Shown one piece after another: positions 11,652-12,280 of a DNA stretch of 12,280 bases (position 1 is the first letter of the stretch; every line of letters begins with the position of its first letter). A program made the position numbers and the translations under genes. This DNA comes from JBEKDJ01 sp050014415 (GTDB lineage Bacteria > Desulfobacterota > BSN033 > UBA1163), in NCBI GenBank assembly GCA_050014415.1, contig JBEKDJ010000132.1, forward strand, positions 1 through 12,280, read 5' to 3'. A model generated the notes under the pieces. That model ran no database searches, had not been told where the DNA came from, and saw only the letters and a list, made by a program, of their open reading frames with translations.

Positions 11652-12280
11652 ATGTCAACAGTGATTGAGATGCAAGGGGAACGTCAGAATTTTAGAGAAG
11701 AACTTGAAACCACGGATATGGCTCTCTTTGTTCGTACCTCTGACGAATCGGTCTATGATTGGGATCGCCAAAGAATCGTCGACGCCCTTATCCGCGAGAC
11801 GTATGTCGACTTGGATACGGCTAAGGAGATCGCGCGGGAGGTGGAGGATTTGATCGCTACCTCAAAGATCAAGATGATCACCGCACCGCTAATCCGTGAG
11901 CTGGTTGATACCAAACTGATCGAAAGAGGACTCGAGCAGGCCCGAAAGATGCACACCCGTTTAGGAATGCCACTCTATGATGTGGACCAGCTCGTCCTTC
12001 ACCCCAATAAGGAGAATGCCAATGTTCCCCATGGGCCCGAGGCCACCAATCTCACCCTAGCCGAGAGGATCAAGAAGGAATACGCCCTTCTCTCCGTCTT
12101 CTCGCAGGAGATCGCCGATGCTCATATGCGTGGAGATATCCATCTCCACGATCTGGGCTTTGTGGATCGACCTTACTGCAGCGGGCAATCCCTCGAATAT
12201 ATCAAACGCTTTGGCCTAAGCCTTCCCAACTCGATCGCCATGGCCAAGCCTGCAAAACATCCAGAAGTGCTTCTAGCTCA
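11652..12280 (+). CDS. nrdD: Anaerobic (class III) ribonucleoside-triphosphate reductase, N-terminal part (runs off the window)
   Basis: The first 209 residues of a class III ribonucleotide reductase are visible. This glycyl-radical enzyme reduces NTPs to dNTPs without oxygen. Residues about 24-110 resemble an ATP-cone allosteric domain (FVRTSDESVYDWDRQRIVDALIRET). The catalytic domain begins with strongly conserved blocks NKENANVPHGPEATNLTLAE (119-138), ADAHMRGDIHLHDLG (155-169) and VDRPYCSGQSLEYIK (171-185). The glycyl-radical site and zinc site lie beyond the edge. ATG 11652 is preceded by GAGGTGAGGTAAA. It needs the activase NrdG, which may follow out of view. Control by NrdR is suggested by the two boxes upstream. 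Confidence 0.95.
   Translation, partial: MSTVIEMQGERQNFREELETTDMALFVRTSDESVYDWDRQRIVDALIRETYVDLDTAKEIAREVEDLIATSKIKMITAPLIRELVDTKLIERGLEQARKMHTRLGMPLYDVDQLVLHPNKENANVPHGPEATNLTLAERIKKEYALLSVFSQEIADAHMRGDIHLHDLGFVDRPYCSGQSLEYIKRFGLSLPNSIAMAKPAKHPEVLLA

Noticed and set aside
1..12280. CRISPR array, tRNA or rRNA genes
   Set aside because: No regularly spaced repeats and no cloverleaf or rRNA-like stretches were seen by eye on either strand.

Overview
The window reads as chromosomal DNA of a strictly anaerobic bacterium, most likely of the deltaproteobacterial (Desulfobacterota) type. This rests on an electron-bifurcating NfnAB pair, an oxygen-sensitive class III ribonucleotide reductase (NrdD), a B12/radical SAM protein, strong AGGAGG-type ribosome binding sites, consensus sigma-70 promoters and frequent TTG starts. 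The lineage is inferred from gene content and protein style only.

Layout, left to right. 1-364 has no gene but carries two stable hairpins beyond the nfn genes. 365-2619 (minus) is nfnA-nfnB, the NADH-dependent reduced ferredoxin:NADP+ oxidoreductase. 2620-2965 is intergenic, with a GC hairpin and degenerate repeats. 2966-4654 (minus) is a B12-binding/radical SAM protein with a C-terminal STAS-like domain, driven by a perfect consensus promoter. 4815-7997 (minus) is a compact five-gene operon: a ribbon-helix-helix (RHH) protein with a TTG start, a protein with six HEAT repeats, a ParA ATPase with an N-terminal MerR-like domain, and two coiled-coil proteins. Its consensus-like promoter lies at 8028-8056.

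8057-8988 is mostly intergenic, with operator-like repeats and a 22-residue lysine-rich ORF. A small Cys-rich lipoprotein (8989-9150) follows and ends at a strong hairpin shared with a convergent B3/B4-domain protein (9269-9979, minus). 10022-11280 is a gene graveyard: the tail of a sigma-54-dependent activator with a nonsense codon and a frameshift, then the C-terminal part of an IS110-family transposase with five in-frame stops. 11397-11651 is the nrdD control region, with a promoter overlapped by two palindromes matching NrdR boxes 31 bp apart and then a leader with a possible pseudoknot. nrdD (11652 onward) runs off the right edge.

The best candidate for an undescribed system is the RHH-HEAT-ParA-coiled-coil operon. 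The two last proteins share an N-terminal short motif and an ungapped 22-residue coiled-coil signature. They therefore look like paralogous partners of the ParA ATPase. The operon resembles a ParA/MinD-type positioning or segregation module, but no ParB, chemotaxis or pilus gene is present to reveal its cargo.
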